Of a stretch of 64,000 nucleotides of DNA, positions 1 to 8,439 are shown piece after piece. Both the position numbers and the translations under genes were made by a program. Each line of letters opens with the position of its first letter. The first letter of the stretch is position 1. Source of the DNA: JACCSI01 sp035575715 (lineage in GTDB: Bacteria; Acidobacteriota; Vicinamibacteria; Vicinamibacterales; UBA2999); assembly GCA_035575715.1 (NCBI GenBank), contig DATLXN010000020.1, positions 124,001-188,000 of the forward strand, written 5' to 3'. The notes beneath the pieces were generated by a model, which saw nothing but the letters and a program-made list of their open reading frames with translations, searched no databases and had not been told where the DNA came from.

Positions 1-915
1 GAGCTCACGCCACCACACCACGTCCGTGACGTCGCCAAAGGTGCAGATCATCGCGATGCCGCTGCCCTTTTCTGGATCGGCAAGCGGATGCGCCTTCACC
101 GGGACCCGCGCGCCGAAGATCGGCGTGACCACGTCGGTGCCAAACAGCGGCTTGTAGCGCTCATCGTCGGGGTGCGCGACCAACGCGACGCAGGCCGGGA
201 GTAGTTCAGGGCGCGTCGTTTCAATCTCTACCGTGCCGCCGCCCGGCTTGTGAAACTGCAGCCGATGGTAGGCGCCGGGCTGTTCGCGATCTTCCAGTTC
301 CGCCTGCGCGACGGCAGTCTTGAAATCGACGTCCCACAGCGTTGGCGCTTCGACCTGATATGCCAGATTGCGCTGCAGCAGACGCAGGAACATCAGCTGC
401 GAAATGCGTTGCGCGGGTTTGGCAATTGTGGCGTAGGTCATCGACCAGTCAATCGATAGCCCCAGGTAACGCCACAGATGCTCGAATACTTTTTCGTCTT
501 CGACCGTTAAACGAACGCACAGCTCGATGAAGTTCGGGCGCGATACCGAAATCGGTTGCTTGCCTGGTTTATCGGGTGGCTCGAACGCGTGATCGTACGG
601 CAACGAAGGGTCGCAGCGCACGCCGTAGTAGTTCTGCACGCGCCGCTCGGTGGGTAAGCCATTGTCATCCCACCCCATCGGATAGAACACGGCCATGCCG
701 CGCATCCGTTGAAAACGCGCGATGACGTCGGTGTGGGTGTAGGAAAATACGTGGCCGACGTGCAGCGACCCGCTCACCGTCGGCGGTGGCGTGTCGATCG
801 CGTAGACCTCGTCGCGCGGGCGCGACCGGTCGAATCGATAGGTGCCGTCGGCTTCCCAGCGGGCAGTCCACTTCGCTTCCAGGCCTTCGAGGACTGGCTT
901 TTCTGGCACCGTCAT
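1..915 (-). CDS. valS: Valyl-tRNA synthetase, N-terminal 305 residues (cut by window edge)
   Basis: Charges tRNA-Val with valine in the cytoplasm. The ATG at 915 opens a frame that stays open to base 1, so the C-terminal part lies outside the window. The class I HIGH signature is HVGH at residues 52-55, inside the stretch VSGSLHVGHVFSYTHTD. A tryptophan-rich GWDDNGLPTERRVQ block follows, typical of the compact bacterial ValS branch. The last visible residues, near VVWWREL, fall in the editing (CP1) region. The KMSKS loop is not in view. The identification rests on these motifs and is firm; the gene appears intact as far as it is visible. Confidence 0.95.
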   Translation of the reverse strand, partial: MTVPEKPVLEGLEAKWTARWEADGTYRFDRSRPRDEVYAIDTPPPTVSGSLHVGHVFSYTHTDVIARFQRMRGMAVFYPMGWDDNGLPTERRVQNYYGVRCDPSLPYDHAFEPPDKPGKQPISVSRPNFIELCVRLTVEDEKVFEHLWRYLGLSIDWSMTYATIAKPAQRISQLMFLRLLQRNLAYQVEAPTLWDVDFKTAVAQAELEDREQPGAYHRLQFHKPGGGTVEIETTRPELLPACVALVAHPDDERYKPLFGTDVVTPIFGARVPVKAHPLADPEKGSGIAMICTFGDVTDVVWWREL

Positions 916-924
916 AAGTGAATG

Positions 925-1075
925 ATGTTAGCAGGACCGGCCTGCGGCCGGTCGGACCCCGATGCGGTAGCGAGACGAAGGCGAGCCCCTACCGGCCGAA
1001 CGGCCGGTCCCACTCCGAGCGGAGCGAGGAGTCCCACCGTGAGCGAAGCGAGCGGTCCCACCGTGAGCGAGCGGT
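925..1075. repeat. GC-rich intergenic palindrome cluster, copy A
   Basis: Non-coding spacer between the starts/ends of valS and the receiver-domain gene, made of short nested inverted repeats: GACCGGCCTGCGGCCGGTC near 933-951, CGGCCGAACGGCCG near 996, then a tandem GTCCCACCGTGAGCGA unit repeated with variation. It shares its style (GGTCC or AGGAC boundaries, gcGaGCGaaGCGaGC cores) with the spacers at 4773-4942, 28258-28450 and 43478-43640. No gene is seen in it. Confidence 0.6.
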
Positions 1076-2617
1076 CTACTCTGGCGGCTGGGTGCCCAGC
1101 GAGCGAATTCTGACGATCTCGTCGCGCACCAGTCGCTCCGAGACCTCGCTGACCACACGCATCACCGTTTCGCCCATGACGCCGTGAGTGAGCCGATCGA
1201 CGACGCGCGCTGCGATGCGGTCAATAGCCGCCTCGCTCAGATCGAACGCGGCGTTGGGGTCCTCGGGTAGCACCGGCAGCGGTTCGCCCTGCTCCTCGGC
1301 CAACAAAGCGGCAAACGCATCGGCCACGGCGGATTCGTTGGAACCGTAGGCCGATACGGCCGAAGGGGCCGGGGCCGCAGCTGTGACGGGTGCGGGTACC
1401 CAAGAGGCAGCAGGGGCGGGTGCGACGGGTGCGGGTGCGACAGGTGCCGGTGCCCAGGAGGCGACAGGTGCCGGTGCCCATGGTGCAGGTGCCGATGGTG
1501 CCGCGGCCCAGGGTGCCGATTCCGGGTCCGCCTGCACGGGTGGAGTCAGGTAGTCGAAGCTCGAAATCGCGTCGGCGGTGGGCGCTTCGTAGAGCGGCGC
1601 CAGGTCGACACGTTCCGCAGTGACGTCGACCTGAGACGCTTCTATCTCGGCTGAGGCGGCGGTTTCCGCGCCTTCGCTGTCGTGTACGCTTGCGGCGTCG
1701 GCTGCATTCGCCGCCGCTTCTGCGGAACCAAACCAATCCGAGTCGACCTCGAACACCGGTTTCTCCGGCTTCGCTTCACTGATGCGCGCTTGGTTCCCCA
1801 GGGCCGAAGGGCGACGCCCCGGATCGATCGCCGCCGGCATCCGTGGCAGCAGCAGCGGACCGCTGCTCCGCGATGCCGGACTGCCTCGGCCGCGCGACAG
1901 TTGCGCATCGAGCGTGTCGAAGGCGGCGTCGAGTTGCTCGAAATAATCTTCACTGCCGCCGGCGTCCGCCTCGACGGTCGGCGCGGCCTGTCCGGACCCC
2001 TGTTGTTTGCGCAAGTGGTCCCAATCAGGCGTCGCGACCTCGGTGCTCCGGTCGGGTTCATCGGGGCGCTCGATGGCCGGCGTAACTTCCGCCGTCGCAA
2101 CTTCCGTCACAGGTGCCGGCGGGGGCGACGGTGCAAACGAGGCTGGCTCATGCATTGGCGGGCGCGCGGCACGTGGCGGGTCGTCGCTCGTCACGGGACG
2201 GCCCGACAGCGGCGGCGCACCACCGACCGGGCGGGCGGCCGGCTTCGCCGTAATTCCGAGAAGCTCTTTGACGCGATTGATCACAAGTTGCGGCTCAAAA
2301 GGTTTAACCAGGACACCCGCTGCTCCTGATTCTCGCACGCGGGCCTCGTCAATGGAGTCGAAGGCGCCGCTCATCAGCAGAATCGGCACGTGGCGCAGTT
2401 CTTTACGTGATTGCATGAACGCCGCCACCTCGTAGCCATCGACCGTCGGCAGGTTGATCGCGGCGAGAACGATATCGGGCGGCTCTTGGCGCAGGCGGCG
2501 GGTGGCTTCCTCGCCATCTCCGACGGCCACCACCCGGACCCCCTGTTCGACAAAGGTCAGCTCGACCACCCGCTGAATGGTGATGCTGTCGTCCGCAAGC
2601 AGCAGCGTATGATCCAT
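1076..2617 (-). CDS. Receiver-domain protein with degenerate phosphoacceptor site and long Pro/Ala linker
   Basis: 513 residues. Residues 1-122 form a CheY-like receiver domain: acidic pair D9-D10, the conserved Ser of LLMSG and the Lys of VKPFEP are present, but the position of the phosphorylated Asp (IVLAAINLP, residue 53) is Ala. A disordered Pro/Ala/Ser-rich middle of about 330 residues follows, with AP-rich repeats near residues 370-415. The last 60 residues are an amphipathic helical block (DRIAARVVDRLTHGVMGETV) seen C-terminally in similar acidobacterial and myxobacterial regulators. No DNA-binding domain is visible, so it probably acts by protein contacts. The start at 2617 fits because MDHTLLLADDS begins the receiver fold directly. 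The function is inferred and the partner unknown. Confidence 0.75.
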   Translation of the reverse strand: MDHTLLLADDSITIQRVVELTFVEQGVRVVAVGDGEEATRRLRQEPPDIVLAAINLPTVDGYEVAAFMQSRKELRHVPILLMSGAFDSIDEARVRESGAAGVLVKPFEPQLVINRVKELLGITAKPAARPVGGAPPLSGRPVTSDDPPRAARPPMHEPASFAPSPPPAPVTEVATAEVTPAIERPDEPDRSTEVATPDWDHLRKQQGSGQAAPTVEADAGGSEDYFEQLDAAFDTLDAQLSRGRGSPASRSSGPLLLPRMPAAIDPGRRPSALGNQARISEAKPEKPVFEVDSDWFGSAEAAANAADAASVHDSEGAETAASAEIEASQVDVTAERVDLAPLYEAPTADAISSFDYLTPPVQADPESAPWAAAPSAPAPWAPAPVASWAPAPVAPAPVAPAPAASWVPAPVTAAAPAPSAVSAYGSNESAVADAFAALLAEEQGEPLPVLPEDPNAAFDLSEAAIDRIAARVVDRLTHGVMGETVMRVVSEVSERLVRDEIVRIRSLGTQPPE

Positions 2618-2637
2618 CGCGACCGGCCAGCCTCTCG

Positions 2638-3042
2638 CTAGGCGACCCGCGCCCGCGCGTTGTGGTTGATGAAGTCGACGATCTGCCGCATCGGCGTGCC
2701 GGGCAGGAAGATGCCGCGCACACCGATCGCGTTCAGTTTGGCGATATCAACATCCGGAATGATGCCGCCAATCACGACCATGACGTCGGACAATCCTTTT
2801 TCATTGAGCAGTTCCATCACCCTCGGGCAGATGTGCATGTGCGCACCGGACAGGATCGACAATCCGATCACGTCGGCGTCTTCCTGCAAAGCTGCGCTGA
2901 CAATCTGCTCGGGTGTCTGTCGCAGGCCGGTGTAAATGACTTCCATTCCTGCATCGCGCAGCGCACGCGCGATGACCTTGGCCCCGCGGTCATGCCCGTC
3001 GAGGCCCGGCTTGGCAATAACGACTCGAATCTTCTGACTCAT
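2638..3042 (-). CDS. B12-binding small subunit of acyl-CoA mutase (isobutyryl-/methylmalonyl-CoA mutase type)
   Basis: 134 residues, the size of a free-standing cobalamin-binding subunit (IcmB/McmA2 type). It carries the base-off B12 signature DGHDRG (DxHxxG), the SxL element in GLSILSGAH and the GG of VVIGGIIP. It binds adenosylcobalamin and caps the barrel of the large subunit encoded 32 bp upstream on the same strand, so the two genes form an operon. The start ATG at 3042 gives MSQKIRVVIAKPG, a normal Rossmann-like beginning. The substrate assignment depends on the large subunit. Confidence 0.9.
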   Translation of the reverse strand: MSQKIRVVIAKPGLDGHDRGAKVIARALRDAGMEVIYTGLRQTPEQIVSAALQEDADVIGLSILSGAHMHICPRVMELLNEKGLSDVMVVIGGIIPDVDIAKLNAIGVRGIFLPGTPMRQIVDFINHNARARVA

Positions 3043-3074
3043 GAACAGCAGCTCTCCGCTCTCAGCGCTCGGCG

Positions 3075-4739
3075 CTAGATAATCGGCACTTCCTCATACT
3101 CGCCCCACACCTCACGCAGCGCGTCGCACATCTCGCCAACCGTCGCGTAAGCGCGCACGCAGTCGAGAATCGCCGGCATCGTATTGGCGGTCCCGCGCGC
3201 CGTTGCGCGCAAGGCATCGAGCGTGCGGGTCACTGCCGCGCTGTTGCGGGTCTTCTTGAGTTCCTCGAGACGCGACAACTGCCGGTCGGCGGCGGTATCG
3301 TCGATATAGAGGATCGAGATGCGCTTTTCATCTTCCTGGATGAAGTCATTGACGCCGACGATCACCTTGTCGCGGCGTTCGACGGCGGTCTGGAACTGAT
3401 ACGACGACTCGGCGATTTCCTTCTGCGGATACCCCAATTCGATCGCCTCGACCATGCCGCCCATGCGATCGATCGTCTCCCAGTAGTTCAGCGTGCCTTC
3501 TTCCATCTCACCGGTCAGCCGCTCGACGAAATACGAGCCACCCAACGGATCGACGATGTTGGTGACACCGCTTTCGTGGGCGATGATCTGCTGCGTCCGC
3601 AGCGCGATGGTCGCGGTTTCCTTGGTCGGCAATGCGAGCGCTTCGTCCAGGGAGTTGGTGTGCAGCGAATTGGTTCCGCCGAGCACCGCGGCCAGCGCCT
3701 GCAACGCCGTGCGAACAACGTTGTTATAGGGCTGCTGAGCGGTGAGCGACACGCCGGCAGTCTGGGTATGGAAGCGAAGTTGCCACGAGCGCGGATTCTT
3801 CGCACCGAACCGATCTCGCATCGCTTCGGCCCACAACTTCCGCGCCGCCCGATACTTGGCGATCTCCTCGAAGAAGTCACTGTGCGAGTTGAAGAAGAAC
3901 GAGATGCGCGGCACGAATTCGTCGACATCCAGGCCGGCGTCAATCCCGTACTGAACATATTCGAGGCCGTCGCGCAGTGTGAACGCGAGTTCCTGCAACG
4001 CGGTCGAACCGGCCTCCCGGATGTGATATCCGCTGACCGAGATTGTGTTCCACTTCGGCACCTGTTCGGTGCAGAAGGCAAAGATGTCGGTGATCAGCCG
4101 CATCGACGGACGCGGCGGGAAAATGTATTCCTTTTGCGCAATGAACTCCTTCAGGATGTCGTTCTGAATGGTGCCGGAGATGCGCTGCCAGTCGGCGCCC
4201 TGCTTTTCCGCGACGACCAAATACATCGCGAAGATCATCGGCGCCGGCGAGTTGATGGTCATCGACGTCGTGATGTCCGCCAGCGAAATGCCGTCGAACA
4301 ACCGCTCCATGTCGGCCAGCGAGGTGATGTTGACGCCGCACTTGCCGACTTCGCCAAGACACAGCTCATGATCGGGGTCGCGCCCCATCAACGTCGGCAG
4401 GTCGAAGGCGACCGATAAACCAGTGCCGCCCGCCGCGATCAGATCTTTGTAGCGCTGATTGGTCTCCTCGGGCGTGCCAAACCCGGCAAACTGCCGCATC
4501 GTCCACAACTTGCCGCGATAGCCGGTCGGGTGTATGCCGCGGACATACGGGAACTCGCCGGGATTGCCGACTTGACGGTCGTAATCAATCGCGCTGACGT
4601 CTTCAGGCGAATACAGCCGTTCGATCGGCCGGCCCGAGATCGTGGTGAAGGGGCCCTGGCGTTCCGGAGATTTCTTCAGGGTAGGCTCGAGAACCTCGCG
4701 TTCCCACTTCTGCTTCGCCGTCTCTACGATGACGCTCAT
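3075..4739 (-). CDS. Acyl-CoA mutase large subunit with isobutyryl-CoA-mutase-type active-site pair
   Basis: 554 residues, the usual length of a free large subunit (IcmA/McmA1). It catalyses a carbon-skeleton rearrangement of a CoA thioester within a TIM barrel, using adenosylcobalamin from the small subunit. In methylmalonyl-CoA mutase the substrate carboxylate is held by Tyr89 and Arg207 (P. freudenreichii numbering). The aligned positions here are Phe84 (TMRQFAGFGT) and Gln202 (EFIAQKEYIFPP), 118 residues apart as in the reference, which is the pair reported for isobutyryl-CoA mutase. The catalytic YH of SGYHIREAG is kept. A role in interconverting isobutyryl- and n-butyryl-CoA (branched-chain or fatty-acid metabolism) is inferred. 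Automatic annotation would call it methylmalonyl-CoA mutase. Confidence 0.88.
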   Translation of the reverse strand: MSVIVETAKQKWEREVLEPTLKKSPERQGPFTTISGRPIERLYSPEDVSAIDYDRQVGNPGEFPYVRGIHPTGYRGKLWTMRQFAGFGTPEETNQRYKDLIAAGGTGLSVAFDLPTLMGRDPDHELCLGEVGKCGVNITSLADMERLFDGISLADITTSMTINSPAPMIFAMYLVVAEKQGADWQRISGTIQNDILKEFIAQKEYIFPPRPSMRLITDIFAFCTEQVPKWNTISVSGYHIREAGSTALQELAFTLRDGLEYVQYGIDAGLDVDEFVPRISFFFNSHSDFFEEIAKYRAARKLWAEAMRDRFGAKNPRSWQLRFHTQTAGVSLTAQQPYNNVVRTALQALAAVLGGTNSLHTNSLDEALALPTKETATIALRTQQIIAHESGVTNIVDPLGGSYFVERLTGEMEEGTLNYWETIDRMGGMVEAIELGYPQKEIAESSYQFQTAVERRDKVIVGVNDFIQEDEKRISILYIDDTAADRQLSRLEELKKTRNSAAVTRTLDALRATARGTANTMPAILDCVRAYATVGEMCDALREVWGEYEEVPII

Positions 4740-4772
4740 GCTTGTTCATTATAGGACTCTCCCTTCGGTCGA

Positions 4773-4942
4773 GCAGGACTGGCGGCGGGGACCGCATCGC
4801 TTTCCTCGCGGCAGGAGCCTCGCCGTGCGGCTCGGCAGCATCCGGGTGAAGGTGAGCAGACTGTGGGCGAGCCGAACAGCGAGCCTCCTGCCGCGAGCGA
4901 AGCGATGCGGTCCCGCTGGCGCGCGAAGCGCCGCCAGTCCTG
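4773..4942. repeat. Large imperfect inverted repeat, copy B
   Basis: This spacer lies between the divergent mutase and glutamate dehydrogenase genes. Its arms, about 4773-4836 and 4866-4942, pair over most of their length: CAGGACTGGCGGCG on the left answers CGCCGCCAGTCCTG on the right, and GGACCGCATCGC answers GCGATGCGGTCC. The folded form is a hairpin of some 60-70 pairs with a short loop. It belongs to the same family as the spacers at 925, 28258 and 43478. It sits directly upstream of two genes, so it may affect both promoters. Confidence 0.75.
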
Positions 4943-4989
4943 CCGCGCGGAGCGCGCTCTACAGCGAAGATTGAGTAAACTGGGCGGCT

Positions 4990-6240
4990 ATGGTTTCAGA
5001 GCATGGTGTATTCGGAGCGATGCTGCGGGAGTTCGAGGGCGCGGCGCGCATCCTCGATCTGGATCCGGGAATCTGGAAGATTCTGACCAAACCGAAGCGC
5101 CAGATCATCGTGTCGTGTCCAGTCCAGATGGACAACGGCTCGATTGAAGTCTTCACCGGCTACCGCGTCCAATATAACGTTACGCTCGGGCCGGCGAAGG
5201 GCGGGATCCGGTTCCACCCCAGCGTCACGCTCGACGAAGTGGCCGCGCTGGCGGCGTGGATGACGTGGAAGTGCGCCGTGGCGCAGTTGCCATTTGGCGG
5301 CGGGAAGGGCGGCGTGATCTGCGATCCGACGACGATGTCGAAGCGCGAGCTCGAGTCACTGACCCGCCGCTACACCGCAGAGATTATCGACGCGATCGGT
5401 CCGGAGAAAGACGTGCCCGCACCGGATGTGAATACCAACGAACAGATCATGGCGTGGTTCATGGACACTTACTCCATGCACGTTGGCCATACCTCCACCG
5501 CCGTCGTCACCGGCAAGCCGGTCGCGATGGGCGGCTCGCTGGGGCGCCGGGAAGCGACCGGACGTGGCGTGATGATCATCACGCGCGAATCGGCCAAGCA
5601 TCTTGGCTTCTCCCTGAAGGGCGCCACAGTTGCGGTGCAGGGCTTCGGCAACGTCGGCTCGGTGGCCGCTGACTTGCTGACCGAGGTCGGCGCCAGAGTG
5701 ATCGCCGTCACCGACTGGAAAGCCGGGGTCTACAACAAAAAGGGTCTCGACATCAAGAAACTGATCGCCTATGCCGGCGAGACGCGCAGCGTTGAGGGCT
5801 TTCCCGGTGCGGAGGCGATCACCAACGAGCAACTGTTCAAGCTCGATGTCGACGTGCTGATCCCGGCGGCGCTCGAGGAACAAATCACCGCGGCGAACGC
5901 CGGCGAGATCAAGGCGAAATTGGTGGTGGAAGGCGCGAACGGCCCGACCACGCCCGATGCGCACAAAGCGTTGCACGAGCGCGGCGTCTTCGTGGTGCCG
6001 GATATTCTCGCCAACGCCGGCGGCGTCACCGTGTCGTACTTCGAGTGGGTGCAGGACCGTCACGGCTACTTCTGGCTCGAGACCGAAGTCAATGAACGGC
6101 TCGAACAGAAAATGTGTCAGGCGTTCAATGCGGTACTCGAGACGGCGCAGAACTACAACGTCGATATGCGCATCGCCGCCTACATCGTCGCGATCAACCG
6201 CGTCGCGACGGTGACTAAACTGCGCGGCATGTATGCTTGA
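4990..6240 (+). CDS. gdhA: Glutamate dehydrogenase (Glu/Leu/Phe/Val dehydrogenase family)
   Basis: 416 residues, normal for the hexameric NAD(P)-dependent enzyme that interconverts glutamate with 2-oxoglutarate plus ammonia. Visible features are the substrate lysine region MTWKCA (Lys94), the catalytic lysine in PFGGGKGGV (Lys106), the PAPDVNTNEQIMAW block, and a C-terminal Rossmann domain with the fingerprint VQGFGNVG. The family includes amino acid dehydrogenases for other substrates, but the substrate lysine and overall block pattern favour glutamate. The ATG at 4990 was chosen because coding signal begins there. No clear Shine-Dalgarno is visible, and the upstream DNA is the large inverted repeat. 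Confidence 0.9.
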   Translation: MVSEHGVFGAMLREFEGAARILDLDPGIWKILTKPKRQIIVSCPVQMDNGSIEVFTGYRVQYNVTLGPAKGGIRFHPSVTLDEVAALAAWMTWKCAVAQLPFGGGKGGVICDPTTMSKRELESLTRRYTAEIIDAIGPEKDVPAPDVNTNEQIMAWFMDTYSMHVGHTSTAVVTGKPVAMGGSLGRREATGRGVMIITRESAKHLGFSLKGATVAVQGFGNVGSVAADLLTEVGARVIAVTDWKAGVYNKKGLDIKKLIAYAGETRSVEGFPGAEAITNEQLFKLDVDVLIPAALEEQITAANAGEIKAKLVVEGANGPTTPDAHKALHERGVFVVPDILANAGGVTVSYFEWVQDRHGYFWLETEVNERLEQKMCQAFNAVLETAQNYNVDMRIAAYIVAINRVATVTKLRGMYA

Positions 6241-6259
6241 GACGGACGATTCGCGGAAT

Positions 6260-6308
6260 CACGGAACCACAGAAGTTTTTTGTTGAACAGTGCTTCCGCG
6301 GTGCTGTG
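6260..6308. terminator. Possible bidirectional hairpin between convergent genes
   Basis: The 90-bp gap between the stops of gdhA and the VWFA gene contains CACGGAACCACAGAAG (6260-6275) and CTTCCGCGGTGCTGTG (6293-6308), which pair imperfectly (about 12 of 16, plus wobbles) around a loop holding a run of six T. It could end transcription in either direction. The stem is imperfect, so confidence is low. Confidence 0.35.
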
Positions 6309-6330
6309 CTTCCGTGCCTCGTGCGGTCCC

Positions 6331-8379
6331 TCATCCGACAATTCGAAACGCGACGAGCGATTGCGCCGGCGGTTGTCCGGCGCTCGCGGCATTGAGTTCC
6401 AACAGATATTCGCCCGGCGCTAACGCTGCGAGCGGCAAGTCGATGACATGCGGCTGCGCCGATCCCGCCGGCGCGGTCACCGGGACATCGGCCAACCGTT
6501 GCCCCTGCTTATTCAGCAATCGCGACGTCACGACGGCTGACGCAGTGCCTGGCGCGTAGATCTCGGTTCTGATGATCAGACGGTCGGTACGCCTGAATTC
6601 ACGGCCGGCAGTCGGCATCGCGTTGACGTCGCCGTTGAGCGTGCGTAACTCGAGGGCGTTGCGCGCGACGAACACCCGGGGCGTCGCCACACTCAGTTCG
6701 GCGGCGGTGAGGTCCGGCACGATCACTTCGCGATCGTCGCTATCCAAGGCGCCGGCGGCACCGTTGACCGACATCCGCAATTGGACGCGCCCAGGCGGCA
6801 CGTCAAAGGTCACCGACGTGCCCGTTGATCCGGCAGCGGGCACCTGGCCGCGGAACAACGTCTCGCCATCCGGCGAGGCGGCAATCAGTGCCACCGAGGT
6901 GGCGTTTTCCCGTCGCAGACCTGGCTGCGCAGGTAGCGGTTCCCAGACGAATGTCACCTTGGTCTTCCCCGCTTCACCCCTGGACGTGCCCACCCAGGTG
7001 CGGACGAACCGGCCACGCGACGGTTCGGCGATCGACGACAGGGCTTTGTTGACGGCGGGCGGCGGACCAGCTTTCGGCGTCGATGCGGCCGCCGCACGTG
7101 CAGTCTCGACAGGCGTCAGCGCCCAGTAGCCTTTGCGCGCGCGGACCTGCGCGCCCGGGCGCTTGACCCGCACTTTGATCTCATGAAACTTGCCGTCCTG
7201 CGGCGCTTGCGATGAGTTGTAGCCAAGCAGGTAGTAGGCGCTCGAATCGACGACGATCTGTTTCATCGCCCGCGCCAGGTCGTTGCGATTGACGATCGCG
7301 CGACCATCGGTTTCGTCGGCAAGGACTCGTAGCGTGTCCTGTGTCTGCCGCAGCGACGCACTGCTCCGCTGCATCCCGACGTTCTCATTGATATCAAATT
7401 CGCCGGTCGCCAAGCCGCGCGGATCGACGGTGTACAGTGCGGTGTTGCTGCGATTGGCGGCGCTGAACACCTCCTGCATCTCGCGCTGCACGTCCAGCTG
7501 ACCCGACATGTCGGCACGCTCTTCGTTAATGCTGTTCTCGCCGAGGGTCGGGTTGCGGCGCGCCGGATTGCCCATGCCGGGCATGCTCGCGACCGGATCG
7601 CGCAGTTGTGGCGGCAGAATCGTGGTGTAGCCTTCGCTGACCACGATCACCGCTTTGCGGCCTTCGCGCAGCGCGCCCAGTTTGATCGCCAGTCCTTCCA
7701 GTGCGCTGAGCGACACCTGCCGGCGAATGCGCTCGACTGTCTCCGCTGGATACAGCGCGTAGCGCTGCTCGAGATCGTTGCGTGGTTCGTAATTGAACTT
7801 GCGGCCTTCGAACTTTTCCAGCATCCGAATCACCGCTTGATGGTCCCGCGTCAGCGACACCGACTCGAGCGGTGACAGCGGCAGCATCACGGCGACGAGA
7901 TCGTTGGGACCGAGATTGTTCTGAACAAACTGAATCAACGGCTTGCGCGACGCCATGCTGTTGCCGAGGCGCACATGGTAGTCATCGAGAAAGAACACAA
8001 AGATGCGGGCGTTATCGTCGGCGGCGGCGCGCTCTTCGTCAGCGCGCGTGCGAATCGCCGCACGCGTTTCGTTGGGGGCCGTGGTGTCGACTTTGACGAC
8101 GCGGAAGGTTTCCAGGGTTTGTGGCTTGCCGTCTTCGAGGACTTCGAAATCGGTTTGCTTGAGGTCGATGATTGGCGTGCCTTGTTTGTCGGTGACGATG
8201 GCGTCGACGCGGACGAAGTTGATGCCGGTTCGGAATACTGGCTGCTGGCCGGGGGGCGCCGGGGGCTGTTCTTGCGCGGGCGGCGGAGCTGTCGGCGGCT
8301 GTTGCTGGCCCGCCAGCGATGCTCCCAACACCGCACACACCAGTGCGACTGCAGCGTGACTGATTCGTGCGTGGGGCAT
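6331..8379 (-). CDS. VWFA-related secreted protein (acidobacterial type)
   Basis: 682 residues. A signal peptide is visible at residues 1-24 (hydrophobic AAVALVCAVLGASLAG, then a Gln/Pro-rich stretch). The following block FRTGINFVRVDAIVTDKQG and the FEVLEDGKPQ motif are the hallmark of the Acidobacteria-type VWFA-related family. Next comes a von Willebrand A-like fold beginning IFVFFLDDYHVRLG, in which the metal site is reduced to a DD pair. The C-terminal third is beta-rich and may be carbohydrate- or protein-binding. It is probably exported to the periplasm or cell surface. Its cellular role is unknown; members are very numerous in Acidobacteriota, which makes it a lineage marker. No operon partner is evident. 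Confidence 0.85.
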   Translation of the reverse strand: MPHARISHAAVALVCAVLGASLAGQQQPPTAPPPAQEQPPAPPGQQPVFRTGINFVRVDAIVTDKQGTPIIDLKQTDFEVLEDGKPQTLETFRVVKVDTTAPNETRAAIRTRADEERAAADDNARIFVFFLDDYHVRLGNSMASRKPLIQFVQNNLGPNDLVAVMLPLSPLESVSLTRDHQAVIRMLEKFEGRKFNYEPRNDLEQRYALYPAETVERIRRQVSLSALEGLAIKLGALREGRKAVIVVSEGYTTILPPQLRDPVASMPGMGNPARRNPTLGENSINEERADMSGQLDVQREMQEVFSAANRSNTALYTVDPRGLATGEFDINENVGMQRSSASLRQTQDTLRVLADETDGRAIVNRNDLARAMKQIVVDSSAYYLLGYNSSQAPQDGKFHEIKVRVKRPGAQVRARKGYWALTPVETARAAAASTPKAGPPPAVNKALSSIAEPSRGRFVRTWVGTSRGEAGKTKVTFVWEPLPAQPGLRRENATSVALIAASPDGETLFRGQVPAAGSTGTSVTFDVPPGRVQLRMSVNGAAGALDSDDREVIVPDLTAAELSVATPRVFVARNALELRTLNGDVNAMPTAGREFRRTDRLIIRTEIYAPGTASAVVTSRLLNKQGQRLADVPVTAPAGSAQPHVIDLPLAALAPGEYLLELNAASAGQPPAQSLVAFRIVG

Positions 8380-8439
8380 CTCGCGACCTTCCTATCGGCA
8401 TGATAACATCCGATTTTCCTTCCTCTTTCCGAGGTTTTC

